This document shows positions 8,583 to 15,505 of a stretch of 50,879 nucleotides of DNA, piece after piece (position 1 is the first letter of the stretch; each line of letters begins with the position of its first letter). The translations under genes were made by a program, and so were the position numbers. The stretch is from Desulfobulbus sp. (GTDB lineage: Bacteria; Desulfobacterota; Desulfobulbia; Desulfobulbales; Desulfobulbaceae), in contig NZ_JAVBXR010000106.1 of NCBI RefSeq assembly GCF_030824455.1, positions 1-50,879 of the forward strand, in the 5' to 3' direction. The notes beneath the pieces are model-generated. The model was not told where the DNA came from. It did not search any database and was given only the letters and a program-made list of their open reading frames with translations.

Positions 8583-9572
8583 TCACCACGCTTGGAGGGC
8601 GTCGCTGAGATCGGCGCGCAACTCGTCCGCCGTCTCGTAAAAGACCTCGGCCCCGACGGAGAAATGCAGCAGGATGTTGTTTAATTTCTCAGGGATATAG
8701 GGGAAAATTTTACGCAAATTGACGATTTTGTTCTGTGAGAGCAGCGCAAAATCCGAGGGGACAATCGATTGCAGCACCGCATCCCCCAGGCGCGGATCAG
8801 CAAGAATCTCCCTTGGGTTATAATCTCCCTTGCCAACGAGATAGATCAGGATGTTGCCGAGCTCAAGCAGATCAAGGGCAAACGGCTTTTCAGGTAGATA
8901 AAACTCATAATCAAAATCGATCCAGTAAAACACGCCGGTGTGGCGATCCACAAAAACATGATCGCGTCTGATGTCGCCATGGCGGAAGCCATTGTCGTGG
9001 AGAAAGCTGATGGCCTGCAGGGCTTCGAGAAAGCGGGCCAGTACGCTCGGCAGTTCTTTGTAAAAATAGTCCCGGTGCGGCAGCTCGCTGCTTTGAATGA
9101 CCTTGTCCAGGCGATTGCCGTTGACCGGAACAATAACCCGCACCAGATTGCCGACCGCGTCGAGCAGGAGTTCCCCCTGCATGAAATGCGGCCGCCCCTG
9201 CACCAATTCCAGGATGCGCGCCTCCTTTTCAGGGCTGCGGTAGCAGGGAATGACGAATTCCCCCAGACGGATGTCAAAGGTCTCGTGAAAGACCAATTTC
9301 ACGATATATGACGTCCCGGTGGCCAGCTCTTCCACCTTGGGAACCCACTGCTTGACCTGCTCGTCGACCCCAAACCGCCCCTCCTTGGTGTAGGAGGTAA
9401 TCAAAAAATACCGGTCTTCCACCTGGAGAATGTCGCCGTAGTCAATCGAGGTGAAATCGGTTGTGTCGACAAAGACCCGCGAGGCCCGCCGCAGACTCCG
9501 GGTGACCCGGTGCTCTTTCAGACAACGGGCGATAGGCTCGGGCAGCGAACTGATTGCGTTGTACCCGGCCAT
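8583..9572 (-). CDS. Kinase-fold protein with HGD/DFD motifs, coupled to a universal stress protein
   Basis: The 329-residue protein has a protein-kinase-like C-lobe. A catalytic loop at residues 198-205 reads HGDIRRDH, and a metal-binding DFD (219-221) replaces the usual DFG. The asparagine that normally follows in HGDxxxxN is His here, as in some lipopolysaccharide-type kinases. I could not identify a convincing glycine-rich loop in the N-terminal half. The C-terminal about 80 residues are of unknown type. ATG at 9572 overlaps the stop of the upstream universal stress gene (TAATG), so the two are translationally coupled. The function is unknown; a stress-related phosphotransferase or a pseudokinase are both possible. 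Confidence 0.75.
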   Translation of the reverse strand: MAGYNAISSLPEPIARCLKEHRVTRSLRRASRVFVDTTDFTSIDYGDILQVEDRYFLITSYTKEGRFGVDEQVKQWVPKVEELATGTSYIVKLVFHETFDIRLGEFVIPCYRSPEKEARILELVQGRPHFMQGELLLDAVGNLVRVIVPVNGNRLDKVIQSSELPHRDYFYKELPSVLARFLEALQAISFLHDNGFRHGDIRRDHVFVDRHTGVFYWIDFDYEFYLPEKPFALDLLELGNILIYLVGKGDYNPREILADPRLGDAVLQSIVPSDFALLSQNKIVNLRKIFPYIPEKLNNILLHFSVGAEVFYETADELRADLSDALQAW

Positions 9573-10024
9573 TATCCAATCACCCAGACGGCGATATCCT
9601 TGCCGGTATGGATCAGGGCGCTGGAGATGGAACCGAAGAGAAACTCCTCTGCCTTGGGGATGCCCCGTTTGCCGACCACGATGGTGCCGTAGCCTTCCTG
9701 CTCCTGCATGTCGAGAATCGCGGCGCTGATCGATTTGCGATCCGCCATCAAACACCTGGAGGTCAGGCTGACCGGTGGAACCCCATGCCGCGCGAGGATG
9801 GTTGCCGCCCGGTCAAAAAGCGTGCTGGCCTGCTCGTCCTGCTTCTTTTTGTACTCGTCCAGGGACGCCCCGGACCGATAATAATCCGGCGGCGGTTCCG
9901 GATAAATGTGCAGCAGGCAGAGAAAAACATCATCCCGCCCGCCAACGAGACTGCCCACATACTCAACCGCGTTGATCGACCGGGGGGAATCATCGATGGC
10001 GACAATTATTCGTTTCCAGTCCAT
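9572..10024 (-). CDS. Universal stress protein (UspA family)
   Basis: This is a 150-residue single-domain UspA-fold protein. It begins KRIIVAIDDSPRS, giving the beta-1 strand and the Asp that contacts nucleotide, and has GTIVVGKRG followed by FLFGSISSALIHTGKDIAVWVI at the C-terminus. This matches the ATP-binding G2xG9xGS/T-type pattern only partly, so nucleotide binding is likely but not certain. It is encoded between the hybrid histidine kinase and the kinase-like gene, both on the same strand. The overlap with the downstream kinase-like gene suggests that the two proteins act together. Confidence 0.9.
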   Translation of the reverse strand: MDWKRIIVAIDDSPRSINAVEYVGSLVGGRDDVFLCLLHIYPEPPPDYYRSGASLDEYKKKQDEQASTLFDRAATILARHGVPPVSLTSRCLMADRKSISAAILDMQEQEGYGTIVVGKRGIPKAEEFLFGSISSALIHTGKDIAVWVIG

Positions 10025-10611
10025 AGGTTGGTTTCCTTGCCGCAGATTGGCGGCGCCTGCTTGTTGCCGTCCTCCGGCTGGCTGCTCCGGGTTGGGAGTC
10101 GGTTGCGCAAAACCTGTCGCAGTTTTTTGCTCAAGTCGGAAAACCGATAGGGTTTGGCGATGACGTCGCTGAAGCCGTAGCTCTCGTAATCCGCCATGAC
10201 CGAATTGTTGCTGTAGCCGCTGCTGACGATCACCCGCGCTTGCGGATCAATGGCCCGCAGCTGTTCCATCGCTTCCCTGCCGCCCATGCCGGCGGGGATG
10301 ATCAAATCCATGATCACCGCGTCAAAGGGCGCGCCGTCTTGCTGGGCAAGCGCGTATTTCTCCAAGGCTTGTTTGCCGTCTTGGGCAAACTCGGCCTCAT
10401 ACCCCATCCCCTCCAGCATGGCCCCGATGACGTCGAGCAGGATTTCGTCGTCGTCCATGACCAGTATCTTGCCGCTCCCGCAATGCAAACCCGCTTCTTC
10501 TGGTTCGGACACCGCAACCGGCGCGAGCGAGGCCGGCAGGAACATCGTAAAGGTCGAGCCTGCCCCTTCGGTCGACTCCACGGTCAGGCGGCCCCCATGT
10601 TTTTTTGACAA
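10006..10611 (-). CDS. Receiver-domain tail of the hybrid histidine kinase (separated by a frameshift)
   Basis: This frame encodes the end of the kinase ATPase domain (KKHGGRLTVESTEGAGSTF) and then a CheY-like receiver domain. The receiver has the acidic pair in VMDDDE, the phospho-acceptor Asp in VIMDLIIP, the conserved Ser in VIVSSGYS, and the Lys in IAKPY. It continues the protein of the next entry after a one-base shift in the run of seven T at 10600-10606. Removing one base restores VKKHGGRL in frame, so the intact gene would be one hybrid kinase. The ATG at 10611 in this frame is probably not a natural start. Its end lies 19 bases inside the universal stress gene. Confidence 0.75.
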   Translation of the reverse strand: MSKKHGGRLTVESTEGAGSTFTMFLPASLAPVAVSEPEEAGLHCGSGKILVMDDDEILLDVIGAMLEGMGYEAEFAQDGKQALEKYALAQQDGAPFDAVIMDLIIPAGMGGREAMEQLRAIDPQARVIVSSGYSNNSVMADYESYGFSDVIAKPYRFSDLSKKLRQVLRNRLPTRSSQPEDGNKQAPPICGKETNLWTGNE

Positions 10612-12577
10612 TCGAGTAGGCAGAGGTCAGCCCGAGTCCGCTGCCCTTGCCCTTGGTGGTGAAATAGGGATCAAAAACCTTGCCGCGATGTGCTTGCGAT
10701 ATGCCGTCGCCCTGGTCTTTGATGGATATTTTCACATACCGACCGGGCGCAAGCCCCAAGTCGTCGTCTTCGGAGACAACCACATTTTCGCAGGCGACTT
10801 TGACGACGCCTCCCTCGTGGGTGGCCTGATCGGCGTTGAGGATGATGTTGGCCAAGGCCTGACCGATCTGCCCCTCGTCTGCTTCAATCTTCCAGAGATC
10901 GTCGGCCATGGCGTATTCGCAGGTTGACCTTGTCCCTTGCAGGGTTAAGCGCCCATAGGCCGTGATCAGATTGTCCACGGAAACAGAGTGTTTGACCGGG
11001 GCGCCGCCCTTGGCAAAGGTGAGAAATTGCCGGGCGAGCTCTCTGGCGTTCAAGGCCGAGGTTTCCGCAATGGTCAGGCGTTCATAGGCCTTGTCGGTAG
11101 GCGCCAGGAACATTTTGGCGAACGCGATGTTGCCCATCACCGCCATGAGGATATTGTTGAAATCATGGGCTATGCCGCCGGCAAATAGGCCTAACGATTC
11201 AATCTTCTCGGCTCTCAGGAGTTCTTCCTCGATCAATTTGCGCTGGGTGACGTCTTCGTAGGCTCCTAAAATTCCGATGACGGCGCCGTTGCCGTCGCGC
11301 AAGGGGGCCTTGGAGGTCGAGAGCCATATCTGCTTGCCGTCGGGCGTGGTTTGCAGCTCTTCATACTGCAATTTGGCTTTCCCCGAGACGATGACCTCAA
11401 GGTCGTCCTGACGGTAGCGGTCCGCTTGGGCTCTCCACCCCATGTCGTAATCGTTTAAGCCAATCAATTCCTCCGGCACGTTCAATCCGGCGTCTTGGGC
11501 AAAAAGCGTATTGCAACCCAGGAAGGTCAAGGCCAGATCTTTCCAAAACAGACGGATCGGGATGGTGTCGAGCACCAGTTGAAGCAGATTTTTTGTTTCT
11601 TTGGCCCGCTGTTCGCTTTGTTTCAGCGCTTCCTCGGTTCGTTTGCGCGCGGTGATGTCGGTCAGCATGGCAAAAGAACCAAGGAATTGACCTTGAAGCC
11701 CCAGTTGCGCCGTGGCGGAGACAAGCGCCCATATGTCGTGCCCGTCCTTGTGGCGCAATCGGCGTTCGAAGACATCGTTTCCGCCTTGCTCTCGTTCCCG
11801 CCGACGCCGGGCGCAGTCATCCGCATCGTCTGTAGAGATGAAGTCGGCAAAGGTTTTTCCCGCCATTTCCTCGGGGCCATAGCCCAACAACGCCGCCATT
11901 TTGGAGTTCACGTAGGTTGTGCGCCAGTCCTGGTCAAACACCCAGATGCCTTCCTGGGCAGTGTCGACAATGCGGCGATATTGCGCCTCGCGCTCATGGA
12001 GGTCGTCTTCGACGCGCTTGCGATCCGTCATGTCGCTGATCACCAACCGGCATTCGAAGGCGCCGGACGCCGTTTGCACGCCAGTGGCGGCTACATGGGC
12101 CCAGAACAGGGTTCCATCCTGTTTTGCCATCTGGAGTTCACAGACCTGCGGGGCGCCAATGTTCTGATGGAGCATCTGAAGATAAAAAAAATCCTGGTAG
12201 TTGCCGTCAATGTATCGGGCGAACGGTTGATTGATCATCGTTGCCCGGGCAACCCCCAGCAGCGTTGCCGCGGTGAGATTGGCCTCCAGAATCAATCCGT
12301 TGGCGGAGAGGGTGCAATAACCGACAGGGGCGAGATCGTAGAGATCAAAATATCGGGCGCGTTCACTGGCCAGTTCTTTTTGCATCCGGCGAAGTTCTTC
12401 ATTCTGCATGGCCAGTTCGATCTGTTGCACACTCAGTTCACTGCTCATCACGCAGGAATCTTCAGCTGTTTGGGGGTCAATCGCGCCCGCCAAGGCGCCT
12501 TCTTTTGCGTTGACCGCTTCCTCGGCCAGCGGACGCAATTGATCGCCCTCGTGTGCTCGGCTCTCCGGGTTGATCAT
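10397..12577 (-). CDS. Multi-PAS hybrid histidine kinase (frameshifted near its end)
   Basis: This cytoplasmic sensor kinase shows no membrane segments. An N-terminal helix containing QNEELRRMQ leads into PAS1 (about residues 65-190), PAS2 (about 195-315), PAS3 (about 330-450), a HisKA dimerisation helix with phospho-acceptor His471 in GGIAHDFNN, and a HATPase_c domain ending in GKGSGLGL. After about residue 657 the reading frame turns into Arg/Gly-rich noise: seven A (minus strand, 10600-10606) shift the frame. The true continuation is the receiver domain in the preceding entry. PAS1 is closely similar to the first PAS of the two large kinases at 15.5 and 18.5 kb, indicating paralogy. The signal sensed is unknown. 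Confidence 0.85.
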   Translation of the reverse strand: MINPESRAHEGDQLRPLAEEAVNAKEGALAGAIDPQTAEDSCVMSSELSVQQIELAMQNEELRRMQKELASERARYFDLYDLAPVGYCTLSANGLILEANLTAATLLGVARATMINQPFARYIDGNYQDFFYLQMLHQNIGAPQVCELQMAKQDGTLFWAHVAATGVQTASGAFECRLVISDMTDRKRVEDDLHEREAQYRRIVDTAQEGIWVFDQDWRTTYVNSKMAALLGYGPEEMAGKTFADFISTDDADDCARRRREREQGGNDVFERRLRHKDGHDIWALVSATAQLGLQGQFLGSFAMLTDITARKRTEEALKQSEQRAKETKNLLQLVLDTIPIRLFWKDLALTFLGCNTLFAQDAGLNVPEELIGLNDYDMGWRAQADRYRQDDLEVIVSGKAKLQYEELQTTPDGKQIWLSTSKAPLRDGNGAVIGILGAYEDVTQRKLIEEELLRAEKIESLGLFAGGIAHDFNNILMAVMGNIAFAKMFLAPTDKAYERLTIAETSALNARELARQFLTFAKGGAPVKHSVSVDNLITAYGRLTLQGTRSTCEYAMADDLWKIEADEGQIGQALANIILNADQATHEGGVVKVACENVVVSEDDDLGLAPGRYVKISIKDQGDGISQAHRGKVFDPYFTTKGKGSGLGLTSAYSIVKKTWGPPDRGVDRRGRLDLYDVPAGLARAGCGVRTRRSGFALRERQDTGHGRRRNPARRHRGHAGGDGV

Positions 12578-12697
12578 GCAGACACTCCGTACTGTTCGAC
12601 GTCTCGTCGTATGGGCGGAAGGGGCGTTCAGTTCGCTTCAGGAGCCCCAGGGGAAAGCAGCGGATTGGGCTTAGACCAGAACAGGCGAAATCGTCAG

Positions 12698-12734
12698 CAA
12701 ATCGAGGGGGACGGAACGCTTCCCCCTCGATTTG
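12698..12734. terminator. Hairpin between the Hsp20 gene and the hybrid kinase
   Basis: A perfect 14-base inverted repeat, CAAATCGAGGGGGA (12698-12711) and TCCCCCTCGATTTG (12721-12734), has a 9-base loop. It lies just after the Hsp20 stop on the minus strand and upstream of the kinase start. It is probably a terminator or attenuator between the two genes, but no T-tract follows. Confidence 0.5.
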
Positions 12735-12750
12735 TGCCGAAAAATTTCGC

Positions 12751-13276
12751 TTATTCGATTTTGATCGTCGAGCGTTTGGTCTTTTCCATTTTGGGGATGG
12801 TCAGTTCCAGGACGCCGTTCTGAAAAGTGGCCTTGGCCTCGTCTTCCTTGACTGCGGCGGGCAAGGCAATGGAACGCTGGTAGGAGCCGCGGCAAATTTC
12901 CTGGCGGTAATATTCAGCTTTTTCCTCCCTGTTCATAGTGGCCTCAATGGTGAGGACATTGTTGGGGCAATGCTGATATTGATGCCTTTTTATCCACTCG
13001 CTGCAACTCTGCCTTAATGAGAGAATTGTCGTCCCGATCAATAACGCCCACACAGGGGGGGGCCTCAAATGACGACATCGAATGGTCCCCGGCCCTCTCC
13101 CGTCCCCCAAAGCAAAGTTGATGCCACCAGTGCCCAGGACGGTACTCCTCAAAGAATCGATCCATTTCCTTGAATAAACCAGCCTCGGACAAGAGATCCA
13201 AACCCTCAACGGGCGAAGGCAGATCTGGCGGCGGCTTTTTCTGCACTTGCTGTATTTTTTTCGTTTTTTCATTCAT
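12751..13276 (-). pseudogene. Hsp20 small heat-shock protein, interrupted by two one-base gaps
   Basis: Two frames together encode a complete alpha-crystallin-type chaperone. The N-terminal part (from 13276) runs through FKEMDRFFEEYRP, GVIDRDDNSLIKAEL and RVDKK. The C-terminal part, in another frame, has NNVLTIEATMNREEKAEYY, RSIALPAAV and FQNGVLELTIPKMEK, ending near 12751. Joining them requires adding one A in the A5 run (12987-12991) and one C in the C4 run (12964-12967). This yields VDKKGINISIAPNNVLTI, exactly the expected core. Either the gene is freshly inactivated or the assembly has two homopolymer errors. Neighbours are stress and signalling genes. Confidence 0.85.
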
Positions 13277-13331
13277 GGTTCGTGCTCCGTGCTTATCGGC
13301 CTTAGCGGCCTCATTTCGACCGTCAAGGCGC

Positions 13332-13532
13332 CTACGACATGGCTATCGGCTCGCCTGGTTTGCAGTCGCTGCGCCAGCAACAATCCTCCTGATCGCAGAA
13401 CGGCTGATCCGTCTTAAAACAGGGGATATGTCCTTCCTGCTCCTGGATATATCGAATCAGTTCTTTTTTGTTCATCGCCCCAGGGTCCAGGCGCTTCTTT
13501 TTCGCTATGTCTCGAATGGCGTTAAGATGCAC
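13332..13532 (-). CDS. Small SAP-like protein with Cys-rich tail
   Basis: This 66-residue protein begins MHLNAIRDIAKKKRLDPG and has KKELIRYIQEQEG, a helix-turn-helix pattern like the SAP/Rho-N nucleic-acid-binding motif. It ends with a Cys cluster (CF..., FCDQEDCCW, DCKPG). The same two-part layout occurs in small proteins of many anaerobic delta-proteobacteria. It lies 55 bases upstream of the Hsp20 gene on the same strand and could be cotranscribed with it. A nucleic-acid or metal-binding role is inferred, not shown. Confidence 0.75.
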   Translation of the reverse strand: MHLNAIRDIAKKKRLDPGAMNKKELIRYIQEQEGHIPCFKTDQPFCDQEDCCWRSDCKPGEPIAMS

Positions 13533-13613
13533 AAGCAGATCCTCCTCTTTCCCAGTGACTCTTCAGGCAACACCCGCTGATGCGGACCCGCTGCTTTGCA
13601 ACGGCAGGTTGGT

Positions 13614-13634
13614 TTTCAGGCCCTGCGCCTGAAA
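13614..13634. terminator. Short hairpin between universal stress gene and SAP-like gene
   Basis: TTTCAGGC (13614-13621) and GCCTGAAA (13627-13634) form an 8-base stem with a 5-base loop, in the gap after the universal stress gene on the minus strand. It is a possible terminator; there is no strong T-tract. Confidence 0.35.
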
Positions 13635-13681
13635 GATTCCTCTGGCAACTTCTCCCGGAGCCCAAACCGCGTTAGATGGCG

Positions 13682-14185
13682 CTACAGGGGTTGCACCGCC
13701 GCATTGATCGGAGCGTTGAGCGAATAACCGCTGTCCCCTTTGTATGGGTTGAAAATAAGAACCGGGCAGGCCGCTCTCTTCAGCACCCGTTCAGCAACGC
13801 TGCCTAACAGAATTTTTTCAATGCCCTGGGCGCCGTGCGTGCCCATGATGATCATGTCGATCTTTTGGTCCCTCGCATATTCCACAATGCTGTCCGCCGC
13901 GTTGCCCCGAAGCACCACACCGTCGCAGAACTGACAGGACGCTTTGATTTTTGTGATAAATTCGGTCATTTTTTTCTGGGCGCGGCCAAACAATTCCTCA
14001 TCCGCCTGCAAAAATGAGGTGGAATCGACGTCAGAATAAGCAACAACCTGCGCGAATTGCTCAACCACATGAAGGAAGGTTGTTTTTGCTCCAAGTTTAT
14101 TCGCAACACCGACGGCAAAATCAGCCAAATCATCGGTATGCTGATGAAAATCAACCGGCACGATAATCTGTTGAATGTCTGACAT
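13682..14185 (-). CDS. Universal stress protein (UspA family), second copy
   Basis: The 167-residue UspA-fold protein has the nucleotide-binding signature: IIVPVDFHQHTDD at the N-terminus, then MIIMGTHGAQGIEKILLGSV followed by AERVLKRAACPVLIF, matching G-2x-G-9x-G-S. ATP binding is therefore likely. ATG at 14185 is chosen because AAGGAGGAG precedes it at good spacing; an upstream in-frame ATG at 14236 would bypass that site. It differs clearly from the copy at 9.6-10.0 kb, so this is not a recent duplication. Confidence 0.92.
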   Translation of the reverse strand: MSDIQQIIVPVDFHQHTDDLADFAVGVANKLGAKTTFLHVVEQFAQVVAYSDVDSTSFLQADEELFGRAQKKMTEFITKIKASCQFCDGVVLRGNAADSIVEYARDQKIDMIIMGTHGAQGIEKILLGSVAERVLKRAACPVLIFNPYKGDSGYSLNAPINAAVQPL

Positions 14186-14392
14186 ATGCTCCTCCTTGGA
14201 AAATGCTGAGTAAGAGCCCCACGCCATCCACGCCAAATCGGCGAGGACCGCTGCGGTTCCTTTTTCCCTGTTCTTCCTAAAAAAAACAATAGATCACTGG
14301 AATCGGTTTGCACATAGAGGATAAATAATTACAAAATGGATACTGTATATATCCATCACAACCAGCGCCTTGCTCCCCGCCCGCTCTTCGCT

Positions 14393-14992
14393 TCATTGTT
14401 TGTTGTTGGCAAGAATGTCCTGAATGTCCACCATCTGTTGCGCAAAACAATCCGGGCAACAGCCATGAGAAACGTGGACGCCTTGCATCCTGAGAAAATA
14501 CTCTTCCAGGCTGTACCAATGCTCTTGGCCATGCTCAATCCGCTGGTCGACTCGTATTTTCTTACAGTAACTGCAGACAGGCAGGATTCTCTCGTACAGG
14601 CGCACTTTTCGCTGCAGGTCTTGTTTGGCAAAGCAGTTGGACATCCTGTACAGCAACTCATCGGCATCGCACGGCTTCTGCAAAAAATCATCAGCGCCCA
14701 GTCGCAGGGCGTCGACGGCGGAATCAACGTCCGCGTATCCGGTCAGGATGATCACCATAATATGCGGATCCTTACGCTTGGCCTCCTTCAGGACCTGAAA
14801 ACCATCGCGGCCGGGCATCATTAAATCGGTGACGACCAGATCCCAGGAGCCGCTCTCGATCTTGGCGACAGCCTCATCGCCGTTGGTCGCCAAGCTCACC
14901 TCAAGGTTGAGGTTGTCGCTTGTTAATTCCCGGGCAAGGCTCTCAAGAATGATCGGTTCATCATCGACAAGCAGTATTGATTTATGATCCAT
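14393..14992 (-). CDS. Response regulator with C-terminal CxxC zinc-ribbon-like tail
   Basis: The 199-residue protein starts with a receiver domain: SILLVDDEP, phospho-acceptor Asp in LVVTDLMMPG, Thr in IILTGYAD and Lys in LQKPCDA. There is no DNA-binding output domain. The C-terminal segment LPVCSYCKKIR...SLEEYF...SHGCCPDC is a short Cys-rich module commonly appended to PAS or receiver proteins in anaerobes. I take ATG at 14992, directly before the receiver domain; ATG at 15016 is an alternative, and neither has a strong ribosome site. It probably receives phosphate from one of the neighbouring orphan kinases. Confidence 0.88.
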   Translation of the reverse strand: MDHKSILLVDDEPIILESLARELTSDNLNLEVSLATNGDEAVAKIESGSWDLVVTDLMMPGRDGFQVLKEAKRKDPHIMVIILTGYADVDSAVDALRLGADDFLQKPCDADELLYRMSNCFAKQDLQRKVRLYERILPVCSYCKKIRVDQRIEHGQEHWYSLEEYFLRMQGVHVSHGCCPDCFAQQMVDIQDILANNKQ

Positions 14993-15192
14993 GGATTCCG
15001 TCCGCACCCCGTACATGCCCTGGTGTTGCCCATGTCGGTTCTTCTCTGGCTGATCTGTCGGGTGGATACTGCGAATACTATGACGCGCGGCATACAAAAG
15101 GACAATGGGATAAAATCAGCTATTTAATGGACAAAAAACTATCCATTGGTGGCGTTCGAGTCGTATTCCATTTCAAAAGTGCGTTGTGTTTG

Positions 15193-15325
15193 TTTGTCAA
15201 ATAAAGGCGAGATCTCCCCCTTCGGTCGAGATGACAAAAATGAACGTTGGTCAAGGGATAAAACAATCGTTATTCAGGAGTTTCTTTGGGGCTGTCGACG
15301 AGCACAGCGAGGAGAAATCTCGCAA
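15193..15325 (+). repeat. Dispersed direct repeat, left copy
   Basis: About 130 bases match the segment at 25091-25222 in the same orientation, with shared blocks such as AAAGGCGAGATCTC, TTCGGTCGAGATGACAAAAA, GGGATAAAACAATCGTT and AGGAGTTTCTTTGGGGCT. The two copies differ by scattered substitutions and small indels. Together they bracket the 15.5-25.0 kb sensory block. Confidence 0.85.
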
Positions 15326-15343
15326 AGATCCTGAGATTTCTCC
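15311..15343. repeat. Palindrome of the GAGAAATCT type
   Basis: GGAGAAATCT (15311-15320) pairs with AGATTTCTCC (15334-15343). It belongs to the same motif family (GAGATTTCTC plus TCGAGATGAC) as the larger palindrome near 49.35 kb, which suggests a dispersed small repeat family in this genome. Confidence 0.6.
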
Positions 15344-15505
15344 CTGCGGTCGAGATGACACACCTTCGTCGGCGATGTTTTGCGCTGTGCATCATGCTTC
15401 ACTTGATTTTGAAAAGAATGAGACGAGGGACAGGCGAGAAACGATTGCGGAGGAACGGAGCGGGATAAGGCGATTGCCAGGGGAATTGTTTGGGTTGCGG
15501 GGTGA

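Larger units (their letters stand above)
14993..15505. other. Gene-free spacer carrying a dispersed repeat
   Basis: This gap of about 510 bases separates the response regulator from the large hybrid kinase. I see no credible coding sequence. Its central part holds the direct-repeat copy described at 15193-15325 and a smaller palindrome at 15311-15343. The rest is unremarkable. Confidence 0.6.

Noticed and set aside
10600..10606. Programmed ribosomal frameshift in the hybrid kinase
   Set aside because: The run lacks a canonical slippery heptamer in frame for -1 shifting, and the required shift (+1 or a dropped base) is better explained by an indel or transcriptional slippage.
11495..12823. 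Long plus-strand frames over the PAS kinases
   Set aside because: They are antisense shadows caused by GC-rich codon bias, with no recognisable motifs.
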